A DNA stretch of 64,000 nt from Conchocele bisecta (GCA_029237695.1 CM055272.1:10838042-10902041); one strand, 5' to 3'. Positions 23,168 through 36,400 are shown, counted from the stretch's first letter. Made by a program: numbers and translations. Notes: generated by a model not told the origin, from the sequence alone.

Positions 23168-23471
23168 TAGCCTATTTCATCAACATTGCAAAGTATACTT
23201 TAGTAGCAAAGTATACTTTGAAGGAGAAATTTTCAATTTTATGGTAAATTTATTAATTTTTATTATATTGAATTTATTACATTATCACAGCCAAAATTTG
23301 GCTGTGATAATGTAATAAATTCAGTATAATAATTCTGCATAGTTTTAATCATCAAATATATGCAATCGTTAGTTCTGCATGAAATAATGCATTTCGGAAA
23401 AATCAGTGATTGCTCCCTCAAAGTATACTTTGCTAAGAAAGTATACTTTGCAATGTTGATGAAATGGGCTA
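23168..23471. mobile_element. Harbinger-type MITE, copy 1
   Basis: TAGCCTATTTCATCAACATT and its inverse (ending GGGCTA) are the TIRs, flanked on both sides by CAG. The centre has a perfect palindrome around ATCACAGCCAAAATTTGGCT. AAAGTATACTTTG motifs recur inside both ends. A 3-bp CWG duplication suits PIF/Harbinger (known TSDs TWA or CWG). Confidence 0.8.
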
Positions 23472-23760
23472 CAGATGAACTGTGTTCTGCATTTACTAGA
23501 AATTAATAGGTAGCAATCAGTAATTATAAACGTTATGAAGCATGACATTGAAATTATCATTTCCTAAGATCTGTGCTTTAATAGTTCTTTTTAAGTAATG
23601 AAACCTGACACACATATTCAGTAGATGACCATTATATGGTATTTATCCTGTTTTTGTTCTTTTGATAAATACAATATGACATTATTCTTAATTTTCCATG
23701 ACCTTGAACTGGCATTCAACTTAACAAAAGTAAATACAAATACATTACATAACTAGGAAT
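23472..23760. other. No feature recognised
   Basis: Short AT-rich spacer. Confidence 0.5.
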
Positions 23761-23912
23761 TATGTTGTAAAACATGGATATGCCCCCGTGGCATACTGGA
23801 CTCTAACTGGAGAAACTCTTCCAAACTGTTAAGACTTTTCCACGTAAATGGGACGGACAGACGGACATATGGAACCTCAAAAGCAACGCAATATGCCTCC
23901 TTGCAAATAGAT
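23761..23912 (+). mobile_element. HINE-like family E, deletion copy
   Basis: TGTTGTAAAACATGGATATG and CCCCCGTGGCATAC match the left end at 8802. GGACGGACAGACGGAC and AATATGCCTCCTTGC match the right end. Nearly the whole core is missing and the final SIR is cut. Confidence 0.7.
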
Positions 23913-24559
23913 TTCTGAAGATAGTTTTCTTTAGAAATACATGTCTTTAGATTAATACAGTAACCAGGAACCTACTCTTCACTCTTCCACTCCTTCACAT
24001 CTCTTTCACCGGATCTTCCAAGTGTCAATTCCCTTGGTTCTGGTTTATTCATGATAGTAAGCCAGGAACCAGGTTACTACAGAATTGTTCAACATATCGT
24101 ATTATTGCGCAAAGATTACTTTAGGTTAATAAATGCGGAATTATGACAAAGAATACGAAACATATGCAGTTTGATTGTTGAATATTAAGGTATCAACATC
24201 CTCGACCTACTATGAAATTGACATTTGATGACTGCTTTTCTATTTCACAAATAAATTTATTATCATTATCAATGAAAATATTGACAATTTGTGTATGCCA
24301 AATGTATTAATGAATATGTTTAAAAAGTATATATAGCATCAAATTTGTCTTGAAGTTCAATGACCTTGAACTGATATTGAACTTAATTGGAAAGAAATGG
24401 CACCCTTATTTACTGAAAGCTGAACCCTATAAGGTTATAATATAAAACCCAAACTATAACCCCAAACTATAACGGTATGTTCATACCAGGGTGCATTAAT
24501 GTACCAGCCCATCATGAGGTCCAGTAGTAAGAAACTAAATAAGTTCCTTTTTGTTGTGG
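23913..24559. other. No gene recognised
   Basis: AT-rich sequence with TGACCTTGAAC motifs at 23700 and 24360 but no array. Confidence 0.5.
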
Positions 24560-26425
24560 CTGGTGAAACTAGATTGGCTTACAGAATACCCCCCGCGTGG
24601 GCCCAGGTACCCCTAAATATGTAAAATAATTTCCAAGTGTGTGGGCTTGTGACCTTGACTCTGAGCTTAGCGGGGGCGGCACGAACGTGACTTTGTCACA
24701 GGATGGTAGAGGTCCATTGGAGCAATGTGTGTGTGAAATGTGAAGCAGGAAATAGAAATTATAACCGATTTCTCTGATGTTAAGTTTTGTAAAGAGACTA
24801 AGTATGTGACCTTGACCTCAATATCAGCGGGGATTTGTCACAGCATGATAGTAGAGCCTTAGAGGAATTTTCGATGAAAGAAACAGAAGTTATAACATAT
24901 TTCTCTGATGTTAAGTTTTGTAAAGAAACTACGTATGTGACCTTGACCTTGGGATCAGCGGGGGTTGGACGGTCGCAGATATGTCACAGCATGATAGTAC
25001 AACCTTAGAGGAATGCACAAGTGAAATATTAAGAATTTTCAATGTAGGAAATAGAAGTTATAACTTATTTCTCTGATGTTAAGTTTTGTAAAGAGATCAC
25101 ATATTTGACCTTGACCTTGGGATCAGCGGGGGCTGGACATCGTGAATTTGGCACAGCATGGTAGTAGAGCCTTACAGGAATGCATAAGTGAAATATTAAG
25201 CATTTTAGATGAAGGAAATAGAAGTTATAACAATATTTATCTGATGTTAAGTTTTGTAAAGAGACTAAATATTTGACCTTGACCTTGGGATCAGCGGGGG
25301 TTGGACGGTCGTGGATTTAGCACAGCATGGTAGTAGAGCCTTACAGGAATGCATGTGTGAAATATTAAGCATTTTAGATGAAGGAAATAGAAGTTATAAC
25401 ATATTTCTCTGATGTTAAGTTTTGTTAAGAGACTAAGTATGTGTGACCTTGACCTTGGGATCAGCAGGGGTTGGATGGTCGTAGATATGTCACAGCCTGA
25501 TAGTACAACCTTAGAGGCATGCACGAAGTTATAACTTATTTCTCTGATGTTAAGTTTTGTAAAGAGACCAAGTATTTGACCTTGACCTTGGGATCAGCGG
25601 GGGTTGGACGGCCATGGATTTGGCACATCATGGTAGTAGAGCCTTACAGGAATGCATGTGTGAAATATTAAGCATTTTAGATGAAGGAAGTAGAAGTTAT
25701 AACAATATTTCTCTGATGTTAAGTTTTGTAAACATACTAAGTACTTGACCTTGACCTTGGGATCAGCGGGGGTTGGACGGTCGTGGATTTGGCACAGCAT
25801 GGTAGTAGAGCCTTACAGGAATGCATGTGTGAAATATTAAGCATTTGATGAAGAAGTTGAAGTTATAACTAAATATTTTCTTGAGGGTTAAGTTTTGTAA
25901 AACATAAATACGGGTAATTACTTTGACTTGAACCTTTTGGGATCGCGGGGGTTGGCCACCCGGGGGTCGTGGATTTGGACAGCATGGTAGTAGGAGCCTT
26001 ACGGGATGTGTGAAATATTAAACATTTTAGATAAGAAATAAAATAAAAGAAAGTTAGACAAAAGCAATAGAAAGCTATAACATTTTCTCTCATGTTAATT
26101 TTTGTAAAAGAGATCAGTATTAAGGCTTTTTAGATGAAGGAAAATAAATGGTTTTAAAACAAATATTTCTCTAATTTAAGTTAAGTGACGGACGTACGCA
26201 ATGGAACGTTCCTACAAATGGATAACCTTTATTTGGCTAACCCTAACCTTTTCCTTTGTTCATCCCTATTGTTCTGTAGCCAAATAAACCCATTTTTAGC
26301 CACATAAAATCACGGAACAATAGAATATTACATAACCTATTGTTCTCCTAGCCACATATGTATCCATTTGTAAGCTCGGATGCACGGACGGATTGACGGA
26401 CGGACAACCTAAAAAATTAACATTA
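24560..26425 (+). repeat. Satellite array L, copy 1 (~168-bp units)
   Basis: Nine units carry TGACCTTGACCTTGGGATC, AGCATGGTAGTAGAGCCTTA and GATGTTAAGTTTTGTAAAG. Starts fall near 24650, 24806, 24937, 25107, 25274, 25444, 25577, 25745 and 25921, so the spacing is ~168 bp with two ~132-bp deletion variants. Unit length and the TGACCTTGACC core resemble the ancient ~160-bp bivalve satellites, by inference. The array runs into GGACGGATTGACGGACGG (26393), as in the HINE-like families. A small MITE interrupts it at 26213. Confidence 0.75.
26213..26372. mobile_element. 160-bp MITE with 12-bp TIRs, nested in array L tail
   Basis: TACAAATGGATA at 26213-26224 and TATCCATTTGTA at 26361-26372 are exact inverses. 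The interior is partly inverted (CCTATTGTTCTGTAGCC with CCTATTGTTCTCCTAGCC nearby). Confidence 0.75.
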
Positions 26426-26689
26426 TCTTACAGATCTCTAGATATACTTTCTAGGATAATAATTCAACGATATATGTACACATACTGTTATAGCAGTACT
26501 ACAAAGCAGAAAAAGTTGCCGTTTTCCTTCGGTGACCTTGAAAATATAGTATTGTGACCTTGACCTTGATAGCTGTTGTTAGATTTCTTGATTGTAATTG
26601 ATTTCTAATTATTGTGATGCATACCACCGAAGATATTGACACTTCAAGTGAACTAATTCCTCGGTGTCAGGGTATAAATACCAGTATTT

Positions 26690-26861
26690 TGACCTCGATT
26701 TTGAATGACCTTGAAATTACCTTGAAAGTGTCCAAAAAAAAGAAAAAAATGGCACCCAGATTTTTTGGAAAGTGGGATCCAAGACGAATACAAAACCACT
26801 AACAAAGAAAAATTCACATGAGGTGCCGGATTCTGAGCAATTACCCCCAGACTATAACAAA
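26690..26861 (+). repeat. Dispersed repeat Q, copy 2
   Basis: Inverse of 19580-19725: GGCACCCAGATTTTTTGGAA ... AGGTGCCGGATTCTGAGC. The reverse orientation suggests independent insertions. Confidence 0.7.
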
Positions 26862-28303
26862 GTTGTCACAAGACAACAAAGCTCGCCTGTTGGCAGCCTT
26901 CACTCAAACTTGGCACAGTTGTATAAAAAACATGAATATTATATAACTTGACCATGAGTTAAGGGGTGTGCGGTGGATTTGTTATTGCATGATAGAATAT
27001 CATCAGATGAATGCAGTATGAAATATCAAGGCGCTTCCTGTAAAGAAGCAGAAATTATATGAAACTTACCCCAACGTTAAGTTTATGAACGCACTAAGTG
27101 TGTGACCTTGACCTAGTGGGTGCTGGGTTGTGGAGTTATTACAACATGATAGAGGGTCATCAGATGAATGCATGAATGAAATATAAAGGTGTTCCAAGAA
27201 AAGAAACAGAAGTAATGAGAAATTTAACGTAAAGTGTATGAACGCACTAATCAGACAAATGTATGTATGAAATATCAAGACGTTCCCTGTAAAGAAAAAT
27301 ATGAATGCTGATAAATAACATTAATTTAAAAAAAATAAAATAATAACTGACCTTGACATGGGGGTCAGTGGTGGAACAGAAGTTATACAAAATTTAACCC
27401 AACGTTAAGTTTATGAACGCACTAAGTGATTTTCTACAGCGTGATAGCTATTCACATGAGGAATGCATGTATGAATGTGCTAAGGTTTGTGACCTTGACC
27501 TTGGGGAAACTGGTGGGGGTGGGTCATGGATTTGATGTAGCACAATAGAGGATCATCAGAATGCATGTATGAAATATCAAGGTGTTCCCTGTAAAGAAAC
27601 AGAAGTTACAGATCATTTACTCCAACGTTAAGTTTAAAATGTTGATCTTCAGTTAAGGGGTGGGGGATGGGTCAAGTTACACAACATTTACCCCAACGTT
27701 AAATTTATGAACATGCTAAGTTTGTGACCTTGACCTTGGGGTAAGGGTTGAGTGGTGGGTCGTGGATTTGCTACAGTATGAGAGGGTATCATCAGATGAA
27801 TGCATGTATGAAATATCAAGGCGTTCCATGAAAGGAAACAAATGTTATAAGACATTTACCCCAACGTCAAGTTTATGAATGTGCTAAGTTTGTGACCTTG
27901 ACCTTGGGTAAGGGGTGGGCGGTGGGTCATGGATTTGCTATAGCACGATAGAGTATCATCAGATGAATGCATGTATGAAATATCAAAGCGTTCCCTGTAA
28001 AGAAACAGAAGTTACACAACATTTACCCCAACGTTAAGTTTATGAACATGCTAAGTTTATGACCTTGACCTTGGGGTAAAGGTTGGGTGGTGGTGGGTCA
28101 TGGATTTGCTACAACATGATAGACGGTCATCTGAGGAATGCATGTATGAAAATAACAAGGTATTCCATTAAAGGAAACAGAAGTTATAAGACATTTACCC
28201 CAATGTTAAGTTTGTGGACGCTGACGACGCCGACGACGCCGACGACGCCGGGGGTATGCCATAGACGCTTCTGCATTCGTGCAGCGGGGAGCTAAGCTTT
28301 CCG
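26862..28303 (+). mobile_element. HINE-like family K with ~165-bp satellite core
   Basis: The left end is hairpin GTTGTCACAAGACAAC, then AAAGCTCGCCTG. The right end is CAGCGGGGAGCT then AAG, an imperfect inverse. About six core units bear TGACCTTGACC (27105, 27350, 27492, 27727, 27897 and 28064), CATCAGATGAATGCATGTAT and ACCCCAACGTTAAGTTTATG. GACGACGCC repeats (28215-28250) precede the right end. Confidence 0.6.
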
Positions 28304-28319
28304 CAAGGGGTGATAAGTC

Positions 28320-28798
28320 ACAAGAAATGAATCATCAAATTTTTAGGTTCTTTATCTTGCCGTGTTAAACATGTATACACAATTTGGTTAAGATCGATCA
28401 AGTAAAACTGGAGTTATTGCGTGGACAAGGATACAAAGTGCAAAAATTAAAATTGCCGCCAAGGGGAGATAAGTCATTGGAATTGTTTGCAAATGAATAG
28501 GCTTCTTCGTCTTGACGTGATAAACATGTATACCAAACAATTTGGTTACAATTGGCCACGTAGAACTTCAGTTATTGCATTGACAAGGATACAAACTGCG
28601 AAAATTGAAAATGGCCGCCAAGGGGAGATATGTCATCGGAATTTTTTGAAAATGAATAAGCTTCTTTGTCTTGTCATGATAAACATATTTACCGAATCTA
28701 TTTAGGATCAGTCAAGTAGAACTTGAGTTATTGCGTGGACAAGGATACAGAGTGAAAAAATTAAAAATGGCCGACAAGGGGAGATAAGTCATCGTATA
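28320..28798 (+). repeat. Family D core units, tandem
   Basis: About three ~150-bp units with CTTGCCGTGTTAAACATG, GTTATTGCGTGGACAAGG and GCCGCCAAGGGGAGATAAGT run up to the next ACAAGAG end. Probably the core of an element whose ends are lost. Confidence 0.7.
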
Positions 28799-29530
28799 AC
28801 AAGAGTGCCGTAAGTCACAAAATACGCCCGTCGAAGATGGGCCAGACAGTGAAGATGCAGAAATGTGAAGCTATTACCAAGGTAAGAAACATTAATGAGA
28901 ATTTGAAAATCTATAGCATTATTTCTTCCTCTTGTGATAAACAGGTATACTAATTTAGGTAGATCGAGATGTGTGCACATCTACAATATGTGTAGAAGAC
29001 GTGTGTATAGTTCAGATCGAATGATGGAACTGTTTCAGAGGAGTTGTGTACACAAACTATGTATCCTACATAGAATTGTATATAAAAATGTAGAAAAAAT
29101 GGCTAAGTTAAAAAGGTGATATTTTTGTTAAAAAATATTTTTTGGCATAAAAACACCAAGGTCCACATCTTCAATATGTGTAGAAGACGTGTGTCTAGTT
29201 TTAGATCGATCGACCAAACGGTTTCAGAGGAGTTTTTTACACAAACTCTGTACCCTATATAGAATTGTATACAAAAATGTAGAAAAAATGGCCAAGTTAA
29301 AAAAGGAAAATATTTTTTCGGCATAAAAACACCATGCAAGGTGCACATCTTCAATATGTGTAGAAGACGCGTGTGTGTGTAAAGTTTCAGATCGATAGTT
29401 TCAGATCGATCGACTGAACGGTTTCAGGAGTTATGTACACAAACTATGCACTTTTTCTGTCCGCCGCCCACCCGCCCGCCCCGCGGTAAAACATAATATG
29501 TACTGTTTTTTAAAAACGGTTGTATAAAAA
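28799..29530 (+). mobile_element. HINE-like family D, copy 3
   Basis: ACAAGAGTGCCGTAAGTCAC then AATACGCCCGTC on the left; AACGGTTGTATAAAAA on the right. The core has ~175-bp units with CAATATGTGTAGAAGACG (28984, 29172 and 29353). A CCGCCCACCCGCCCGCC tract (29464-29482) precedes the right end. Confidence 0.65.
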
Positions 29531-29935
29531 GGATAAAAAAAAATATTAATTAAAAAATTTAAGACTCATAAACTAATGTCAATAGAAATTACGGTATTTG
29601 CAGTTGGCAATGAATGGGGGAAAGTTGCACTCGATGAACGTCAGAGGGCAGAAGATGTAGTGTGCTCGTATAAACCACTTGGCAATGCCATTACTGAAGC
29701 ACTTTTAGAGCAGGAGAATATAATTATACAGTTGTAATTGAATTTCTCCTGCCAAACACCCATAAACATTCATCATTAATTGAAGGGCGTAAGGAAATAT
29801 GTATCAACGGTATGTACAACAAAAAGTGTTTCATTGTATCAGTCATGTATGTAGCCAACATAGATATGATACCCGATGAATCAGTACATCAAACATCAGC
29901 AGGCAAACGCTACCCATTTTGGGGATGTGTAAGCC
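29531..29935. other. No gene recognised
   Basis: AT-rich sequence with no domain-bearing frame. Confidence 0.5.
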
Positions 29936-29938
29936 CTG

Positions 29939-30179
29939 TAGCCTATTTCACCAACATTACAAAGTATACTTTTCTAACAAAGTATACTTTGAGGGAGTAA
30001 TCATTTATTTTCCCCGAAATGCATTATTTCATATAGAATTAACGACTGCATATATTTGATGATTAAAAGTATTCAGAATTATTATAAAATTTAATAAATT
30101 TATCCTTAAATTGAAAATTTCTCCCTCAAAGTCTACATAGCAAGATAAGTATACTTTGCCATTTTGGTGAAATAGGCTA
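29939..30179. mobile_element. Harbinger-type MITE, copy 2 (lacks central palindrome)
   Basis: TAGCCTATTTCACCAACATT and its inverse, flanked by CTG (left) and CTA (right). It is ~60 bp shorter than its relatives at 23168 and 51262 because the central ATCACAGCC palindrome is absent. Confidence 0.8.
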
Positions 30180-30279
30180 CTATCGGATCAGACTGCACAT
30201 CCATGGTCTCTGAACATATAACTCTGACTTTATAGAATATGACCTTTTGTTTCAAATGTAGTAGTCATACATGTATATG

Positions 30280-31010
30280 TGACCGAATATCTATATAAAG
30301 TATATCTGATCCTGTTCTTCTTAGAGCATATTATTTGCCATCTCCGCCATTTTAGATTGTACCGGTACATGCTATAAGACAGTTTCACCACTTGGTGCAT
30401 TTGACACATACAGCAAATAATATGGAAAATCTAATAAGATTTGGTGCAATATGTCCCAGAAATATAGGACGACAACGTCCTATAAATATTATTTCAGCAC
30501 ACTATCAAAATGCTAGAAATCTGAGCTTTTCTACCATCACTCACAAATATACAATGGACACTTTTTTTCAATGTGTAAAATGTCAAACTGATGCACTGTC
30601 TATTATTAGAAGTGCCTCTGACACAGGTAAAAGTCGTATTTACTTGCATAGCAGACAAGTAGACAGTTGTGACAATACACTCAGATAGCCGCTTACAAGT
30701 CACTTGATTCAATACAGTATGTATGGTAGGTAATCACAAAGTAATTTAGATCTTACAAACACTGTGTATTGTTTCTATTACTGTTTTTAACGGAATAAAG
30801 AAGGGTAAAACTGGCCAATGGCTTTGAGACACTAAAGATGGCCGACATCGGCAAACTCCATGCAGTTTGTGGTGGGATATAGTAAGAAGGAATGGAATTT
30901 ACCATTTATGTTATGGCATTATATCCCGACACATTTACGAGGCAATTATGCATGATTCATTGAATGACCTTGGGTCCTACAGGTTCTTAAGTTGGAACCC
31001 AATCGGTTTA
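30280..31010 (+). repeat. Diverged dispersed duplication R, copy 1
   Basis: Blocks such as AAAGTATATCTGATCCTGTT, CAGTTTCACC, GATTTGGTGCAATATGTCCC, CATTTACGAGGCAATTATGC recur in the same order at 51790-52466 with many differences. The 98-codon frame at 30392-30688 lies inside and is not conserved in the second copy. Confidence 0.65.
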
Positions 31011-31498
31011 TCAAATCACAGAAAATTAGTATCAGGCCGCATTCCGAATTATGAGTGACAACTGATACAGACGACTGGATCAAACATCAAGACCGGATGG
31101 AAATGAATGGCTGTGGAATTTATCGGGGTCACTGATTGGCCCAGTAAACATGATCGAAAACATCAAGCACTATAAGCCATGAATGGCCTCGTGCCAAGTA
31201 TTCGCGATCTTTTCCAAGTTTATATCCCCGATAAATTCCACAAAAAGGCCATTCATTCCTTATAATTCCAGCATTTGAAATAGTCATCAAGAAAATGTGT
31301 TTATTTTCCGTTTTCTTCAGAATTATTTTAACTGTGCCTCACTGTTACGGAAAGTAGTTCGGCATGGGAGTTTAATGGGATATAAATTTTGGACAGAGAC
31401 TTGCTACTGGCCAATCAAATGTTAGGGAATTGTGTAAATATTTTTGTGCTGGAATTATAGCGTATTAAAATATATTGAAAGTGTAGTATATTAGAATC
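31011..31498. other. No gene recognised
   Basis: A locally inverted stretch (TGGAATTTATCGGGG at 31116 and CCCCGATAAATTCCA at 31226) is the only structure seen. Confidence 0.5.
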
Positions 31499-31618
31499 CT
31501 AACCCTTACAATGCTGACTGATGGTCAATGTCGTCTACTGTTTATTTTCTAAGTCCCATTGTTCTTATCAAACACATGTATGCATTGACAACACGCAGAA
31601 TCATTTCCAATGGAAATT

Positions 31619-32596
31619 AGAGCTATGACAGGAGTGATCATAACACCCCCACAAACATCACTTTGATACATGAAGAGATTTAAAGGTACCTGCCCACCCA
31701 CTATACAGATATAATCATTTAGTAATATTTGTTTTGCTGATAGTGACGCGCAGTGGTATCAGGCTATTTTCATAAGCAAATGAGGCAAGGTAAATGCGTC
31801 ACCTGAAAAAATAATATTTTCGACAGATTATAAAGTATGATCATTGCACATCAAAACATAAATACAGATAATAAATAGTAATGTCCGTTAACATTTTAAG
31901 GAAACACGGTTATCGCCCCTGATATCAGTGTGAAAATTTACGTCTGATATAAAATGTATAATATTGCCAATCCATAGGTGGAGTAATGGTGAATTAATGT
32001 TTAGTTTGCCAGAATCTACAGAATATACAAAACTATCCGTCTCTATATTATAACCTACTGAGTGGGCATGTACCTTTAATATCAGAGTTTCAAAGGTCGG
32101 CATCGAAATTACATGCCCATTTTTTACCTTTGACCTCTAAGTATGACGTTGACCTTGGACTAGGCACGTGAGTATTGAACCTGACACATCGTCTCATCAT
32201 GGCAAATATTCATGACATATAGTTTGAAAATCCATACAACGTTTAGAATATATATAGCCGAAGCGAAGTTTGACCTCTAAGTGACATTGACTTTGGACGT
32301 AGACACATGGGTATTGAACGTGACACATAGTCTCATCATGACAAACATTTGTGGCAAATTATTTGAAAATCAGTTTAGAAGATGTAGCGCGGAAACAAAA
32401 TTTGACCTTTGACCTCCAGGTGACCTGACCTTGGCTGTAGACACGTGGGTATTGAGTGTGACACATCGTCTCATCATGGTAAACATTTGTTGCAAATTTA
32501 TCGGTTTAGAAGATATAGAGCGGAAACAAAATTTCCAACAGACCAACCAACAGACCAATTGACAAGCTGACTACATGTACTTCGTTTGTGGGGTAT
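31619..32596 (+). mobile_element. HINE-like family H, copy 1, nested in MITE M
   Basis: Left CCCCACAAAC and right GTTTGTGGGG are exact 10-bp inverses. Core units of ~155 bp carry TTTTTACCTTTGACCTCTAA, GACACATCGTCTCATCATGG and TAGAAGATATAGAGCGGAAA. ACAGACCAACCAACAGACC takes the place of the GACGG-type repeat. MITE I (31684-32075) is inserted near the left end. Confidence 0.65.
31684..32075. mobile_element. TTAA MITE family I, copy 1, nested in family H
   Basis: TTAA then AGGTACCTGCCCAC on the left; GTGGGCATGTACCT then TTAA on the right. TTAA duplications are typical of piggyBac and Kolobok superfamilies. Confidence 0.8.
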
Positions 32597-32697
32597 ACTG
32601 ATTTTAAAGTGCTGTCAAGGCATGTTTTTAATGAGAAAGAAACAAAATATAAAACAACACCAGACAACAAATTTCATTTCCCGCATTCTAAGGTTAA

Positions 32698-33400
32698 ATA
32701 CACGTATTTCATGTTGGGTAGGTGCTCAGTGTACAATGCACATCTCTGTTCTATGACTTGCAAACTTGTACTTGTGCAGGACAGGAGCCACACAGGCCAC
32801 ATAATATATGCCATAAGCCTATTTCTCTCGCCACCAAAAAAAAAAGAAGAAGGTGTGCTTACGGTTGCCCGACCGACCCATATAAAAAAAAATTAACAAA
32901 CATTTTGAAAAATAAAAAAGTTCTATATAGTCACTCATTTGTAGTCCGTCCTCAAAATTAGTCACACCGCTTTTCGGAATACTCACGTCTTGTCACCTAT
33001 TACGGTCGCAATAACACCGAACAGTGACACCTCTAGCAAGAAGATGTTTCGAATGTCAGAGCATCAATAGTTCGGACTATGTCTGCATGGTCTGGGGGGA
33101 TACGAAATGGATCCAATTTTTTTATGGTCATTTTTTAGATTCCATACACGCCAGGGGAGGTGGGGGATTTATCTGAGGAAATTCCCCAACCCCATGTTAT
33201 TTCATTGTAAATTCTACAGAATTGTAAAACAAATTACAACACGACTAAAACATTTATTTTCATTGTGTTTAATAAGAAAACAAGTTATTATTCAAGCGCT
33301 AGCGAAGAATTATACAACCATATCCAAATTTGAGGTCTGAACGATTTTATGCTAATGAGCATGTCGGTCGCAGCACATATTTTGCAGGTTGAACTTTATA
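32698..33400. other. No gene recognised
   Basis: AT-rich sequence; short frames (32588-32961, 33107-33340) lack domains. Confidence 0.5.
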
Positions 33401-36400
33401 ACAAGAGGGCCATGATGGCCCTAATTTGCTCACCTGATTCCATGAACACCAGAGGAGAATGTGACATTGAGTTCATGTGTTTTAAAAAAATTGTGCTATT
33501 TTTAGATGGCGGTCATCTTGGATTAAGCGATGACTCTCATTTTACAAAATCTGAAAATGCTTCACCCAGCATCGGCCATGTGGTTCCTGAGAAAAAGACG
33601 TTCAAAATCTTGAATAAATGGACCTTTTGGTGGCCATCATGGATGACATAATCATCTGATTCCGACAAATATTGCACCAGAGTGATCGCCTCATTGATAC
33701 CTTCAATTTGATATATGACATGACCATATTCAGTCAAAAATAAAATTTGACCCCACGGGCCACCCCCATTTTTGACCCCGGGTCACCATTATAACAACTT
33801 TCAAAGAGCAATGTACATCGATCATTCCTACCAAGTTTCGTCGAAATCCGGCAAGCGGTTCATGAGAACAAGATTTTTTAAGTAATTTATGCTATTTTTA
33901 GATGGCGGCCATCTTGGATTAGCGATGACCTCTTTTATTTTAACAAATCTGAAAAGGCTTCAACCCATGGACCATAACTTATTTTAAGTTTGGCTACCAT
34001 GGGCCAAGCCGGTTCATGTGAAGAAGAATTTTGAAATCTCTAATAAAAGAACGGACCTTTTGACATTTCGGCGGCCTTATCTTAGATGACATAACAATCC
34101 GATTTGGACAAAAAATGTACCAGAGTGATCGCCTCATTGATACCTTCATTTGATTTGATATAACATACCATATTCGGTCAAAAATAAAATTTGACCCCAC
34201 GGGGGGCCACGCCCATTTTTGACCCCGGGGGGGTCACCATTTTTAACAACTTTGAAAGAGCATTGTACATCGATCATTCCTACCAAGTTTCGTCGAAATC
34301 CGGCTAGCGGTTCCTGAGAAGAATGATTTTTTAAGAATTTATGCTATTTTTAGACGGCGCCATCTTGGATTAGCGATGACCTCCATTTTAACAAATCTGA
34401 AAAGGCTTCACACATGGACCATAACTTTTAAGTTTGGCTACCATGGGCCAGCGGTTCATGTGAGAAGAATTTTGAAATCTTTAATAAAAGAACGACCTTT
34501 TGACCTTTCGGCGGCCATCTTGGATGACATAACAATCCGATTTTGACAGAAAATGCACCAGAGTGATCGCCTCATTTATACCTTCAATTTGATATATGAC
34601 ATGACCATATTCGGTCAAAAATAAAATTTGACCCCCAATTTGACCCCACGGGCCATGCCCATTTTTGACCCCGGGGTCACCATTTTAACAACTTTGAAAG
34701 AGCAATGTACATCGATCATTCCTACCAAGTTTCGTCGAAATCCGGCAAGCGGTTCATGAGAAGAAGATTTTTTAAGAATTTATGCTATTTTTAGACGGCG
34801 GCCATCTTGGATTAGCAATGACCTCTATTTTGACAAATCTGAAAAGGCTTCACCCATGGACCATAACTTTTAAGTTTGGCTACCATGGGCCAAGCAGTTC
34901 ATGTGAAGAAGAATTTTGAAATCTCTAATAAAAGAACAACCTTTTGACCTTTCGGCGGCCATCTTGGATGATATAACAACCGATTTCGACAGAAAATGCA
35001 TTCCAGAGTGATCGCCTCATTGATACCTTCAATTTGATTAAATATGACAAGACCATATTCGGTCAAAAATAAAAATTATTGACCCCAATATGACCCCACG
35101 TGCCACGCCCATTTTTGACCACGGGGTCACCACTCCTTAACAACACTTTTAAGAAAGAGCAATTGTATACAATCGATCATTCCTACCAAATTTTTCGTCG
35201 AAATCCGGCAACAGCGGTTCATGAGAGAAGACGATTTTTTAAGAATGTATTGCTGTTTTTTAGACGGCGGCCATCTTGGATTAGCGATGACCTCCATTTT
35301 AACAAATCTTAAAAGGCTTCAACCCATGGACCACGCATAACTTTTTAAGTTTGAGCTACCATGGCCAAGCGGTTCATGTGAAGAAGAATTTTGAAATCTC
35401 CTAATAAAAGAACGACCAATTTTTTGACCTTTCGGCGGCCATCTTAGATGACATAAACAATCCGATTTCGACAGAAAATGCACCAGAGTGATCGCCTCAT
35501 TGATACCTTCAATTTGAGTATATGATGACATTACCCATACGGGTAAATGGTCAAAAAATAAAATTTGACCCAATTTTTGACCCCGCCCACGGGCCACGCC
35601 CATATTTTTGACCACGGGGTCACCATTTTAACAACTTTGAAAGAGCAATGTACATCGATCATTCCTACCAAGTTTCGTCGAAATCCGGCAAGCGGTTCAT
35701 GAGAAGAAGATTTTTTAAAAATTTATGCTATTTTTAGACGGCGGCCATCTTGGATTAGCGATGACCTCCATTTTAACAAATCTGAAAAGGCTTCACCCAT
35801 GGACCATAACTTTTAAGTTTGGCTACCATGGGCCAAGCGGTTCATGTGAAGAAGAATTTTGAAATCTCTAATAAAAGAACGACCTTTTGACCTTTCGGCG
35901 GCCATCTTATATGACATAACAATCCGATTTCGACAGAAAATGCACCAGAGTGATCGCCTCATTGATACCTTCAATTTGATATATGACATGACCATATTCG
36001 GTCAAAAATAAAATTTGACCCCAATTTGACCCCACGGGCCACGCCCATTTTTGACCACGGGGTCACCATTTTAACAACTTTTAAAGAGCAATGTACATCG
36101 ATCATTCCTACCAAGTTTCGTCGAAATCCGGCAAGCGGTTCATGAGAAGAAGATTTTTTAAGAATTTTATGCTATTTTTAGACGGCGGCCATCTTGGATT
36201 AGCGATGACCTCCATTTTAACAATCTGAAAAGGCTTCACCCATGGACCTTAACTTTTAAGTTTGGCTACCATGGGCCAAGCGGTTCATGTGAGAAGAAAT
36301 TTTGAAATCTCTAATAAAAGAACGACCTTTTGACCTTTCGGCGGCCATCTTGGATGGACATAACAATCCGATTTCGACAGAAAATGCACCAGAGTGATCG

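Larger units (their letters stand above)
31503..32693. mobile_element. TTAA MITE family M, split copy
   Basis: The left half 31503-31618 starts CCCTTACAATGCTGAC after CTAA. The right half 32597-32693 contains AAAGTGCTGTCAAGGCATG and ends before TTAA. The ~980 bp between them are a family H element, which itself holds MITE I. Confidence 0.65.

Noticed and set aside
30392..30688. 98-codon frame as a small gene
   Set aside because: It lies in dispersed repeat R; the second copy at 51.9 kb does not keep the frame.
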